Shown piece after piece: positions 8,364-15,257 of a stretch of 64,000 nucleotides of DNA. A model generated the notes under the pieces. It saw nothing but the letters and a program-made list of their open reading frames with translations, was not told where the DNA came from and did not search any database. The stretch lies in contig NZ_FWXV01000009.1 of assembly GCF_900176515.1 (NCBI RefSeq), positions 248,001 through 312,000 of the forward strand, in the 5' to 3' direction. How positions within the stretch are numbered: the first letter of the stretch is position 1; each line of letters opens with the position of its first letter. The stretch comes from Kibdelosporangium aridum (lineage in GTDB: Bacteria > Actinomycetota > Actinomycetes > Mycobacteriales > Pseudonocardiaceae). A program made the translations under genes and the position numbers.

Positions 8364-9089
8364 TTATCGGACGTCGCGAGCAGCGGCCTCTTCCGGAGTG
8401 GGCGCGGTACCGCCGAGGTGGGCGGGCAGCCACCATGGATCATCAGCGGCCTGCGGTGTGTCCGGGTAGTCGCGCTGGGCTTGGTCGAGCAGGGCGGTCA
8501 TCCGGGCGCGCAGGTCTTGGGTGAGGGCGTCTTGGTCGTCCTGCGGCGTTGGGTAGAAGGGTTCGCCTGCGCGGATCAGGATGGGGACGTGGCGCTGGGT
8601 GAGGTTCTTGGGGTGGCCTTTGGTCCAGAGGCGTTGGCTGCCCCACACGGTCATCGGGATTACCGGGACGCCTGCTTCCGCGGCCATCCGTACCGCGCCG
8701 GTTTTGATGCCCTTCACGGTGAACGACTGACTGATGGTCGCCTCGGGGAACACCCCGACCACCTCACCGGCCCGCAGCGCGGTTACTGCTTGCTGGTACG
8801 AGGCTTGGCCTGCGTCCCGGTCGACCGGAATGTGGTGCATGCCACGCATCAGTGGCCCGGCGATGCGGTTGGCGAAGATCTCTTGTTTGGCCATGAACCG
8901 GGTCTTGCGATTCACCGGCAGCCCGGCCAGCCCACAGAAGATGAAGTCCAGGTAGCTGACGTGCGTGCACGCGAGCACCGCGCCGCCGCTCGCCGGGATG
9001 TGCTCGGCACCCTGCACGTCCAGCTTCAGATCCAGCACGCGGAACAGGGTTTTGCAGGCCAGGATGACCGGCGGGTACACGAGCTCCAC
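8364..9089 (-). CDS. 1-acyl-glycerol-3-phosphate acyltransferase (PlsC-like)
   Basis: A 241-residue protein with the family blocks in order: HVSYLD (His43, Asp48, the HX4D catalytic pair), the block NRKTRFMAKQEIF, FPEAT at 114-118 (variant of FPEGT), then VIPMTVWGSQRL. Family members transfer an acyl chain from acyl-CoA or acyl-ACP to lysophosphatidate in phospholipid synthesis at the inner face of the membrane. The protein is full length for the short actinobacterial PlsC group. It is transcribed against its neighbours. A second, truncated copy of its 3' two-thirds lies at 10968-11430 in the same orientation, so the two copies form direct repeats around the barnase/barstar module. Confidence 0.88.
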   Translation of the reverse strand: MELVYPPVILACKTLFRVLDLKLDVQGAEHIPASGGAVLACTHVSYLDFIFCGLAGLPVNRKTRFMAKQEIFANRIAGPLMRGMHHIPVDRDAGQASYQQAVTALRAGEVVGVFPEATISQSFTVKGIKTGAVRMAAEAGVPVIPMTVWGSQRLWTKGHPKNLTQRHVPILIRAGEPFYPTPQDDQDALTQDLRARMTALLDQAQRDYPDTPQAADDPWWLPAHLGGTAPTPEEAAARDVR

Positions 9090-9227
9090 GGGAGCCTCAT
9101 TTCGTCGAGTGTTGTCCGTTTCGTGCGGATACTCCTTCCCATACTCCCAGCCGGGACGCTCAACCGTGGGCCGCTGTGGCGCTCAGCACTCTTAGCCCGT
9201 CGTCGCCATGATGCAGTCGACGAAGCG

Positions 9228-9388
9228 CAAGGTGGCTTCGGCCACCGGCGTTCTATGCGGATGTGGTTCCACACCTGCCGCGAGTTCTCCCCGCCCTCGA
9301 GACCGACAACGCCTAGCATTTCGGACGCCGTCCAAGGCAACGGAATTACTGGGCTTGGCTGTCTGATGTGGAGTGGCTTTTGATTTGA
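9228..9388 (+). pseudogene. Decayed partial copy of the hairpin + SpoU methyltransferase segment
   Basis: Three short blocks match the 6800-7390 locus in the same order. GGTGGCTTCGGCCACCGG near 9231 matches the terminator hairpin. GGCAACGGAATTACTGG near 9335 matches the 3' part of the methyltransferase gene. GTCTGATGTGGAGTG near 9361 matches the junction with the SUKH gene. Most of the coding sequence between them is missing and no frame remains open. This is a scar of a duplication followed by deletion. The surrounding 9090-9480 stretch contains no other recognisable gene. Confidence 0.65.
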
Positions 9389-9482
9389 TCGCGACGCGAG
9401 TCCGCCGTGTTGACTTGCGATCAATGATTTGGTTGTCGTGCCGCTCCAATTGGACTGAAAACCGTCATGCCAACCCACTGTA

Positions 9483-9710
9483 GTGGCACGGCAGGGCGGC
9501 AATCGCGAGCGGTCGGGTACTTATAGCGGTCAAGGATTGCCAGCGGAATCACCACGTTACTATGTCGAGACTGACATACTCCCCACGTCACCAGGAGGTA
9601 AGCGTCCGGAAAGTGGGCGGTTGGTCTTCGGCGCCAGGGGAGAAGTATGGTATACCGGTCACTACGATGATGGCTTTGTGCAGATTAGAGGGCCGCACTG
9701 TGGATGTTAA
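9483..9710 (+). pseudogene. Truncated barnase/RNase-Sa-like ribonuclease module (orphan toxin tip)
   Basis: The 75-residue frame (GTG 9483; in-frame TGA at 9456) ends in a segment matching microbial guanyl-specific ribonucleases. It has GQGLPAESPRYYVETD (RNase Sa: LP...YYHEYTV), SGRLVFG (Arg-Arg-Ile block) and GEVWYTGHYDDGFVQI (Tyr-Tyr-Thr-Gly-Asp-His-Tyr block). The catalytic Glu, Arg and His of the family all have counterparts. The N-terminal helix and earlier residues of the fold are absent, and no secretion or delivery domain is attached. It is best read as the 3' end of a lost larger toxin gene or a displaced toxin tip. It overlaps the barstar-like gene at 9700 by 11 bases, the arrangement expected for a toxin and its inhibitor. 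Confidence 0.7.
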
Positions 9711-10203
9711 TGAACCGGGAGCGCCGCCGTGGGTGCCGGAAGGAATGTCTCTGAAGCCGTGGATTCAGCTGGCAGACATTTTTCCGTGGCTTCCACTGCG
9801 CCCTTATTTTTTGGATGACGAGAAAGAAGCGGAGCTGCTCGCCGGATTGCGTTCGTCTGGCTTTATGATCATTGATGTTCAGTGCAACTTCGAACTCGAT
9901 GACGCGGAACGAGAGTTTCTGTCGGCGTTGAGTCCGAAATTTGGCTTCGATCATTGTCGGGTGGATGCCTGGTCGGCCTTTTCTGTTCGAATCGACGAGA
10001 TGCTGAAGGCTGTCGACGAGTCCCCGGTAGCTGTGGTAATCCAAGGTCTGGACGAGTTGGTTCGCCGTGATATGCACACATTTGTGAGATGTGTGTCCAA
10101 CCTGATATCGACTACCGAGAACTTGGGTTACTTGGATTGGCGTGCCAGTCGTCAGGTCGAATACTTCTTTATTGGCAGGTTTGCGTCCAGTCGTTTGGTC
10201 TAG
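9700..10203 (+). CDS. Barstar-like ribonuclease inhibitor (immunity protein 1)
   Basis: A 167-residue acidic protein. I choose GTG 9700 because GAGGG lies 9 bases upstream and because the paralogue at 10285 aligns from this point (VNEPGAPPWVPEGM versus the paralogue's APPWATDGL). Residues about 55-140 follow the barstar pattern: GFMIIDVQCNFEL, a helix, FGFDHCRVDAWSAFSVRIDE (barstar's W-D-A-L-D region), then SPVAVVIQGLDEL. Barstar-type proteins plug the active site of barnase-like RNases with an acidic helix. Its start lies inside the end of the RNase-like fragment. Base composition is less GC-rich than the core genome. The N-terminal ~50 residues (WLPLRPYF) are an addition not found in barstar itself. 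Confidence 0.75.
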   Translation: MDVNEPGAPPWVPEGMSLKPWIQLADIFPWLPLRPYFLDDEKEAELLAGLRSSGFMIIDVQCNFELDDAEREFLSALSPKFGFDHCRVDAWSAFSVRIDEMLKAVDESPVAVVIQGLDELVRRDMHTFVRCVSNLISTTENLGYLDWRASRQVEYFFIGRFASSRLV

Positions 10204-10284
10204 CTTGTGTTATCTCTTGTGTCGGTAATGGGGGCCGTCTCGATTCCGGCGGGAATGATTATCGAAGCGGGCCAGGAGGATAAA

Positions 10285-10764
10285 ATGATCGATCGTTGGC
10301 ATCCGGCTGCGCCTCCGTGGGCTACTGACGGGCTCGTGCGAAATTGGGTGGCCCCTAGTCAAGAGCTTCCGTGGCTTCCGCTGCGGCCGTATCTCGTAAA
10401 GAACGAACGTCTCGTTGAACTGGTGGCAGGTTTGGAGTCGGTCGGCTTTCGCGTTGTTCGAACAGATGTTGACGTCGAGTCGGCCGACGTGGAAAATAAT
10501 CTTCTTGTGGGTCTCTCCCAATCTCTCGACTTAAGCCTGCTGGGAGCTGGGCATTGGTCGGCCTTCGCTGACCGTATGATCGACTTGAAACGGTCCGATG
10601 GGCCGCCTGTCGCTGTTGTGATATCCGGCTTGGACGCGGTGGCTTCGCTTGATGTATACCGATTTACCAGGTGTGTAACGAATCTTTTGACAATCACTGA
10701 CGGTTTGGGGGCTCAGGATGCATCGGCCGGTAGACAGGTCGAGTACTTTTTCGTCGGTAGTTAA
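10285..10764 (+). CDS. Barstar-like ribonuclease inhibitor (immunity protein 2, paralogue)
   Basis: A 159-residue paralogue of the preceding gene. The start ATG 10285 has a very strong ribosome site (CCAGGAGGATAAA). Shared blocks are APPW near the N terminus, PWLPLRPY, WSAF with the following acidic helix, PVAVVI-GLD, FTRCVTNLL and RQVEYFF. The two proteins have clearly diverged, so this is an old duplication or an exchange between related loci rather than a recent copy. No toxin lies next to it. Keeping several diverged inhibitors is typical of strains exposed to variants of one toxin family. Confidence 0.72.
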   Translation: MIDRWHPAAPPWATDGLVRNWVAPSQELPWLPLRPYLVKNERLVELVAGLESVGFRVVRTDVDVESADVENNLLVGLSQSLDLSLLGAGHWSAFADRMIDLKRSDGPPVAVVISGLDAVASLDVYRFTRCVTNLLTITDGLGAQDASAGRQVEYFFVGS

Positions 10765-10967
10765 ATAGGCCTTTCGAACCCGCATTGCCACCTAGCATGA
10801 GGGGGTGTGTTTCATGCTATTATCGGCGCGGGTGGCACTGGGGAAATGCTGACGACTTTGGCTGTATCGCGTCGGTGACCGGGATACCATTGCGGGTGTC
10901 GCTTTTAGCAGAACGATTCTGAAGCGTCACCGCTGAGATGGTTTGAGGACCGCTTCCGTGCGTCCGG

Positions 10968-11430
10968 CTATCGGAGGTCGCAAGTAGCGGCCTCTTCAGG
11001 TGTGGGGGCGGTGCCGCCGAGGTGGGTGGGCAGCCACCATGGATCATCAGCGGCCTTGGGTGTGTCTGGGTAGTCGCGCTGGGCTTGGTCGAGCAGGGCG
11101 GCCATTCGGGCGCGCAGGTCTTGGGTGAGGGCGTCTTGGTCGTCCTGCGGGGTTGGTTGGAAGGGTTCGCCTGCGCGGATCAGGATGGGGACGTGGCGCT
11201 GGGTGAGGTTCTTGGGGTGGCCTTTGGTCCAGAGGCGTTGGCTGCCCCATACCGTCATCGGGATGACCGGGACGCCTGCTTCCGCGGCCATCCGTACGGC
11301 GCCGGTTTTGATTCCCTTGACAGTGAATGACTGGCCGATGGTCGCCTCGGGGAACACCCCGACCACCTCACCGGCCCGCAGCGCGGTTACGGCTTGTTGG
11401 TACGGGGCTTGGCCTGCGTGCCGGTCGACC
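10968..11430 (-). pseudogene. Truncated second copy of the PlsC-like acyltransferase
   Basis: From about 10970 to 11430 the sequence is nearly identical to 8364-8825. It encodes the C-terminal part of the acyltransferase from QAPYQQAVTALRAGEVVGVF through FPEAT to the C terminus. The HX4D catalytic block is missing. Upstream of about 11430 the similarity stops abruptly after GACCGGC and unrelated sequence follows. The open frame continues to 11615 through foreign sequence, but this is not a functional acyltransferase. Differences from the first copy are few, so this duplication is younger than the barstar duplication it encloses. Confidence 0.8.
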
Positions 11431-11639
11431 CGGTGCGTGAATCGGTGGCACCGCTTCGTGTCATCGTCTCTAATCAGGGCTTCTTCACCGACGACGACTA
11501 CTACACGGGGCGGAAGTTGACGGCCAAGATCCTCAGTCGTGTCGAGGACGGACCTCATGTACAGCCGCAACGGCGGGACGCCGACGCGGCGGCGTTGTCC
11601 TACCCAGTTCCGCACATCGTGGGCGCCGGATCACTTTGA

Positions 11640-11755
11640 GATCAGTGGGGATTCTCGGTATCGGCGGTTCTGGACCGGTGGTCTACGTCGATGAGGACCG
11701 GGTACCCAGACAAGTCGGGCGGTCCTTCGAGGAGTTCTTGGGCATTCGGTATTGA
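11640..11755 (+). pseudogene. 3' remnant of a SUKH-type immunity gene
   Basis: The frame ending at TGA 11753-11755 reads GILGIGGSGPVVYVDEDRVP then a tail with SFEEFL. This is the characteristic C-terminal end of SMI1/KNR4 (SUKH) proteins, where a value of the PVVYVD type is followed by SFEEFL. No start or N-terminal SUKH domain is present upstream. The preceding 11431-11639 stretch has an open frame (VRESVAPLRVIVSNQGFFT) but nothing I recognise. Confidence 0.6.
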
Positions 11756-11774
11756 TTGAATGGTGTAATGGCTG

Positions 11775-12194
11775 GTGGCGTACAATATAACCTTTTACAG
11801 CCAAACTGCGTTGGAGGAGCCTGAATCGGCCATGGCCAGGCTCTTGCTCGAGATGACGAACGCCGGGACATGCGTTCTTGCCTCCGGGCGCTCATTCGGC
11901 GCAGGGTGGACGCACGCTGGCTTGCATCTTGAGTCGGAGTCTGCCGAGAATGCCGTCCTGCTCGAGGTCCGCAACGACGCGCAGATTGTCCAGGCGATGA
12001 TTCGTGAGGTCGAATGTGAGGACTTCTCTGGGCGGGTCAGGCAGGCGAACACGGTGTTCACGCTGACCTTGGTGGGGACGGACGTCAATTGGGGGCTCGT
12101 GCGTGCGGTGTGGCAAGGGATCGAGGCTCTGTGGCCCACAGTTGCCTACGATGAGGCTTCCGGGTTCGATGTCGGCGTCGACATGATCGGATGA
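11775..12194 (+). CDS. Unknown small protein, possible immunity protein
   Basis: A 139-residue acidic protein from GTG 11775 (AYNITFYSQTALEEPESAMA). It has FGAGWTHAGLHLESESAENA and LRVEDAQ-like acidic helices (VLLEVRNDAQIVQAMIREVE), then VFTLTLVGTDVNWGLVRAVW. There is no signal peptide or membrane segment, and I do not recognise the family. It is the last gene of the island, and its 3' end overlaps the convergent DUF397 gene by 49 bases. The alternating beta/alpha appearance and the neighbourhood fit an immunity protein, but this is not established. Confidence 0.55.
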   Translation: MAYNITFYSQTALEEPESAMARLLLEMTNAGTCVLASGRSFGAGWTHAGLHLESESAENAVLLEVRNDAQIVQAMIREVECEDFSGRVRQANTVFTLTLVGTDVNWGLVRAVWQGIEALWPTVAYDEASGFDVGVDMIG

Positions 12195-12376
12195 GCAGCC
12201 CTTCGGAAGTGACTGGTGAGGTCGTGCCAAGTGGGTTCTGGGATGGTGAGGGTGCCTGCGGTGCGGTTCTTGGTGTCGCGAATCGCAACGATGCCCGGGG
12301 TGCAGGCGACTTCGACGCAGGCGGACTCAGTGCCGCTGTAGCTGGACTTGCGCCAGCGGGCTTTCTCAAGATCCAT
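12146..12376 (-). CDS. DUF397 protein (partner of XRE regulator)
   Basis: A 76-residue protein with the classic DUF397 start MDLEKARWRKSSYSG, then ACVEVACTPGIVAIRDTKN and TIPEPTWHDL. DUF397 proteins in Streptomyces and relatives are small partners of an adjacent XRE/DUF5753 regulator; the pair has been described as a toxin-antitoxin-like or developmental switch module (for example BldB-/Scr1-related). It follows its regulator by six bases. The C terminus runs past the conserved domain and overlaps the convergent gene, so the last ~15 residues may be recent additions. Confidence 0.85.
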   Translation of the reverse strand: MDLEKARWRKSSYSGTESACVEVACTPGIVAIRDTKNRTAGTLTIPEPTWHDLTSHFRRAAHPIMSTPTSNPEASS

Positions 12377-12382
12377 TTTGTC

Positions 12383-13231
12383 TCAGCTTCTGTCATAGTG
12401 GGCTGCCTTGTCGGCCAGGAAGTTCACCGATTCGAGTGGTCCCAGCGCTGTCTTCATCAGCGTAGTGGTCGCCTGGTGGAACGGGGCTACGTCTTCTGGC
12501 TGATCGATGAAGCCCGATGACCTCTTGTGCTCCAGCAGGACGATTGGGCGGGCCTTCGGGAACTCGAGGGTGATGAATGAGCCGTCCAGGCCGGTGTGGG
12601 CGCCGCGAGCGAAGGGGATCACACGCACCTCGATATTGGGATATGTGGCCAGGGTGATGATGTGGCGTAGTTGTGCGGCCATCACATGTGGGTCGCCGAC
12701 GGGGCGGCTGACGGCGGCTTCGTCGATGATCGTGAGGTACTGCGGAGGGCGGGGCTGGGTCAGGATTCGTTGGCGGCCGATTCGCGTCGCCACGAGCGAT
12801 CTCATTGTGGGCCCTGGAACCTGGCCAGCCATCATGAGTTCGCGGATGTACTCCGGGGTTTGCATCAGACCTGGGATTCGGAGCATCGCGATTTCGACGA
12901 TGCGAGTTGCCTCGGACTCGAAGTTGATCAGTGCCCGCAGGTGCTTGGATGGCGCCGCATCCGTTGTCTCCCACCACTCCGGCAGGTCTGCTTCGCGGGA
13001 CATCGCGAGTAGTCGCTCTCGTTCCGCACCTGTCACTCCGTAGGCCACCAGCAGCGCTGACATGTCTTCCGGCGTGACGACTCGGTTTCCCCGCTCCATC
13101 CGGTTCAGGCTCGCCGGCGACATGCCTACGCGCCTGGCTGCGTCGCGCGTGTTCAGGCCTGCCGATGTACGGAGGTCTTTCAACTCTGCCGCCAGGCCTC
13201 GGATCCGGGCTGTTCCGCGCTTCTTTGTCAT
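12383..13231 (-). CDS. XRE-family regulator with DUF5753 domain
   Basis: A 282-residue protein. Residues about 8-70 are a helix-turn-helix of the Cro/C1 type (LKDLRTSAGLNTRDAARRVG, SPASLNRMERGNRVV). The rest, from about 95, is the DUF5753 sensor-like domain with IPGLMQTPEYIRELM, RQRILTQPRPPQYLTIIDEA and VRVIPFARGAHTGLDGSFI. This architecture is multiplied many times in actinomycetes and nearly always sits beside a DUF397 gene, as here. It probably binds its own promoter and is held in check or activated by the DUF397 partner. Confidence 0.9.
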   Translation of the reverse strand: MTKKRGTARIRGLAAELKDLRTSAGLNTRDAARRVGMSPASLNRMERGNRVVTPEDMSALLVAYGVTGAERERLLAMSREADLPEWWETTDAAPSKHLRALINFESEATRIVEIAMLRIPGLMQTPEYIRELMMAGQVPGPTMRSLVATRIGRQRILTQPRPPQYLTIIDEAAVSRPVGDPHVMAAQLRHIITLATYPNIEVRVIPFARGAHTGLDGSFITLEFPKARPIVLLEHKRSSGFIDQPEDVAPFHQATTTLMKTALGPLESVNFLADKAAHYDRS

Positions 13232-13311
13232 GCGCGGATTCCATCGCTTCCGCCACCTGCCCCGCCATTACACGATTGGGGCAGGTGTCTCCCTCGGTGG
13301 GACGAGACTCC

Positions 13312-13965
13312 TCAGTCCGCGTGCAGCGTTATCGTCGTCCAGGCTCCGATGTGGACACGATCACCGTCTTCCAATGTCCTGGGGGTGTTGGGTTTCAGCA
13401 TGTCCCGCCGGTAGTTCAGCGTCGTTCCGTTGGCGCTGTTGATGTCCACGATCGCCCAGCCGCCATCTGCTTCCGCCACCAGCAACGCATGTAACCGGGA
13501 CACTCCCGGGTCTTCCGGTGGCCCGGTCAGGTCGATGTCCGGTTGGATTCCTCGCGTCGCGCTTCGCCGCCCGATGCTCACCTGCTCGCCGTGCAGTTCG
13601 AAGTGACGGTCCGGGCAGTACGGCGGGAACATGATCGTGTCCGCGTCCGGTCCTCCGTCCGCTTTCACGCTCTCGTAGTACTTCCGGTCCGCCGACACCA
13701 CCACTGACCATGTACGTGCAGTGGTGACCGGCGGCGGTTCTTCCGTAGCGACAGCAGGAGCGGAACGGGGTTGGGGTGTGGCGAGCGAGTCCGCGCCGCA
13801 GTCCTCGCAAAACCTGTCATCCAGGGGCGCGCCGCAGGACGGGCACTCGCGGACCTGCACTGGCTCCGGTGCCACTTCGGCCACCGGTGTGGGTGAGGAC
13901 GCGGCGAGGCCGCAGATCTCACAAAAGCCGTCTTCTCCCCATGAGTGTTCACACGTCGTGGACAT
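13312..13965 (-). CDS. Zinc-ribbon FHA-domain protein
   Basis: A 217-residue protein. Two zinc-ribbon-like Cys pairs open it (CEHSWGEDGFCEICG; CPSCGAPLDDRFCEDCG). A Pro-rich linker follows, and residues about 125-217 are a forkhead-associated domain (VSIGRRSA, PGVSRLHALLV, VDINSANGTTLN), which binds phosphothreonine peptides. The ATG shares one base with the vWA gene's stop. It is the last gene of the PknG operon and is a likely reader of PknG phosphorylation, comparable in role to GarA although of different architecture. That partnership is inference from the operon. Confidence 0.88.
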   Translation of the reverse strand: MSTTCEHSWGEDGFCEICGLAASSPTPVAEVAPEPVQVRECPSCGAPLDDRFCEDCGADSLATPQPRSAPAVATEEPPPVTTARTWSVVVSADRKYYESVKADGGPDADTIMFPPYCPDRHFELHGEQVSIGRRSATRGIQPDIDLTGPPEDPGVSRLHALLVAEADGGWAIVDINSANGTTLNYRRDMLKPNTPRTLEDGDRVHIGAWTTITLHAD

Positions 13966-15257
13966 CAGTCCTCCTCGGACTTTCTGCCGACGCGTTTGGT
14001 CACCTGCGATCTGCTTTCCAGCGTCATCGCGTCGACCGCCGCCACTTCACGCTTCAGCCGGATCGTGCCGTGCGCGGGGTCCACCACGTCCACTACTTTC
14101 GCCAACAGCTTCGCCGTGTCCTCATGGCCGGATTCGTGGGCCAGTTTCACCGCACGCCCCAGCTTCGCCGTCGCCGTTTCGATCTGGCCGGCTCGTTGGG
14201 CGTCCAGGCCTTCCTCGATCACCGATGCCAGTTCCGCTTGGCCGGTGTAGTGGGCCACTTCCGGATTGATCTTCGTCGACAACGCCGTGTCGTCGGTCCA
14301 CACCGCCAGGATTTGGCCTTTGCCAAGCACGTCCCCGGTTGGCGAGACCAGGCTTACGCGGCCAGCCAGCATCTTGTCGCCGATGTTCGCCGGGTTCACT
14401 TGGATGCACACGTGGTAATCGCGGCTTTCCGAGCCCCACGCTCCGGTCGGGTAGTCCCCGCTTCGGGGCGCGGACTCCACGCGACGCCCAGTCAGATCGG
14501 TTAGGGTCGGTTCGACCTGCTTGACGAACTTCACCGTGGCACCTTGCGGCGTCCACAACCGCAGCGCCACGTCCGCGATCTCCTTGCCCATCGCGTTCGA
14601 CGTCATCGCGCGGAAGTCCGCTTCCAGACCCGACGGCTCCGCCACGATGTCCACCGTGCCCAGCAACGCCGTGGAGATCTTCCGCAATTCCTTGACTTCC
14701 CAGTCCGTTCCGACGCCACGGCAGTCGCAGACGAAACTCCCGGTGACCGTTTCCAGGATCCGCTCGAGCTTCTTCGGGCGCTCGTGCACGTTCTGGCCGT
14801 CGGTCAGCAGGATCGCGTGCCGCAACGGGTTCTGCTGAGTCGCGAACAGCTCACGCGCCAGCAGAAGCCATTCGCCCATCGCGGTTCCGCCGTCGGCACG
14901 CAACGCGCTCACCGCGCGCTTGGCTTCCTCGCGTGACAAGGCCGTCGCTGGGCGCATGCCGAGCCGAGGCGGGTACACCAGGTCGGCACGTTCCGAGCCG
15001 GACACCACGGCGAAGTTCACGCCGTCGCGCAACGCGTCGATCGCCGCGTTGGTCGCGACCTTCGCCGCGGCGAGCTTGGTCGGTGGGTGCTGCATCGAAC
15101 CCGAGGTGTCGATGATGATCACTTCGGCGGCTTGGGCGTCCGACGTCACTGCCGGAGTAGCGTTGCCCGAAGCCGTGACTGTCACGATCGCGTTGACCTC
15201 CGCCGCTCCCTGCGGCAGATACTCGTTCTGGTAGACCTCGATCTGAAAATCCGTCAC
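13965..15257 (-). CDS. von Willebrand factor type A domain protein
   Basis: 430 residues from GTG 15257, which has GGGAGGGGAG in front and overlaps the PP2C stop by four bases (GTGA); a TTG 18 bases further upstream is unlikely. The vWA domain occupies about residues 40-220. It has an intact MIDAS start DTSGSM, a downstream Thr in DGGTAMGEW and an Asp in LLTDGQN. The C-terminal half has beta-rich then helical repeats (IETATAKLGRAVKLAHESGH). No signal peptide is present, so the protein is cytosolic. It presumably assembles protein partners in a metal-dependent way in the PknG signalling operon. Confidence 0.88.
   Translation of the reverse strand: MTDFQIEVYQNEYLPQGAAEVNAIVTVTASGNATPAVTSDAQAAEVIIIDTSGSMQHPPTKLAAAKVATNAAIDALRDGVNFAVVSGSERADLVYPPRLGMRPATALSREEAKRAVSALRADGGTAMGEWLLLARELFATQQNPLRHAILLTDGQNVHERPKKLERILETVTGSFVCDCRGVGTDWEVKELRKISTALLGTVDIVAEPSGLEADFRAMTSNAMGKEIADVALRLWTPQGATVKFVKQVEPTLTDLTGRRVESAPRSGDYPTGAWGSESRDYHVCIQVNPANIGDKMLAGRVSLVSPTGDVLGKGQILAVWTDDTALSTKINPEVAHYTGQAELASVIEEGLDAQRAGQIETATAKLGRAVKLAHESGHEDTAKLLAKVVDVVDPAHGTIRLKREVAAVDAMTLESRSQVTKRVGRKSEED

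Noticed and set aside
8129..8443. Minus-strand frame (DIVKATLTITYFEVRPDY) before the acyltransferase 3' end
   Set aside because: It looks protein-like for a short stretch but has no ribosome site, overlaps the acyltransferase end in another frame and the 3' end of the plus-strand gene at 7825, and matches nothing I know.
9228..9388. Independent small gene between the acyltransferase and RNase fragment
   Set aside because: No open frame with a start; the similarity to the SpoU locus explains the sequence.
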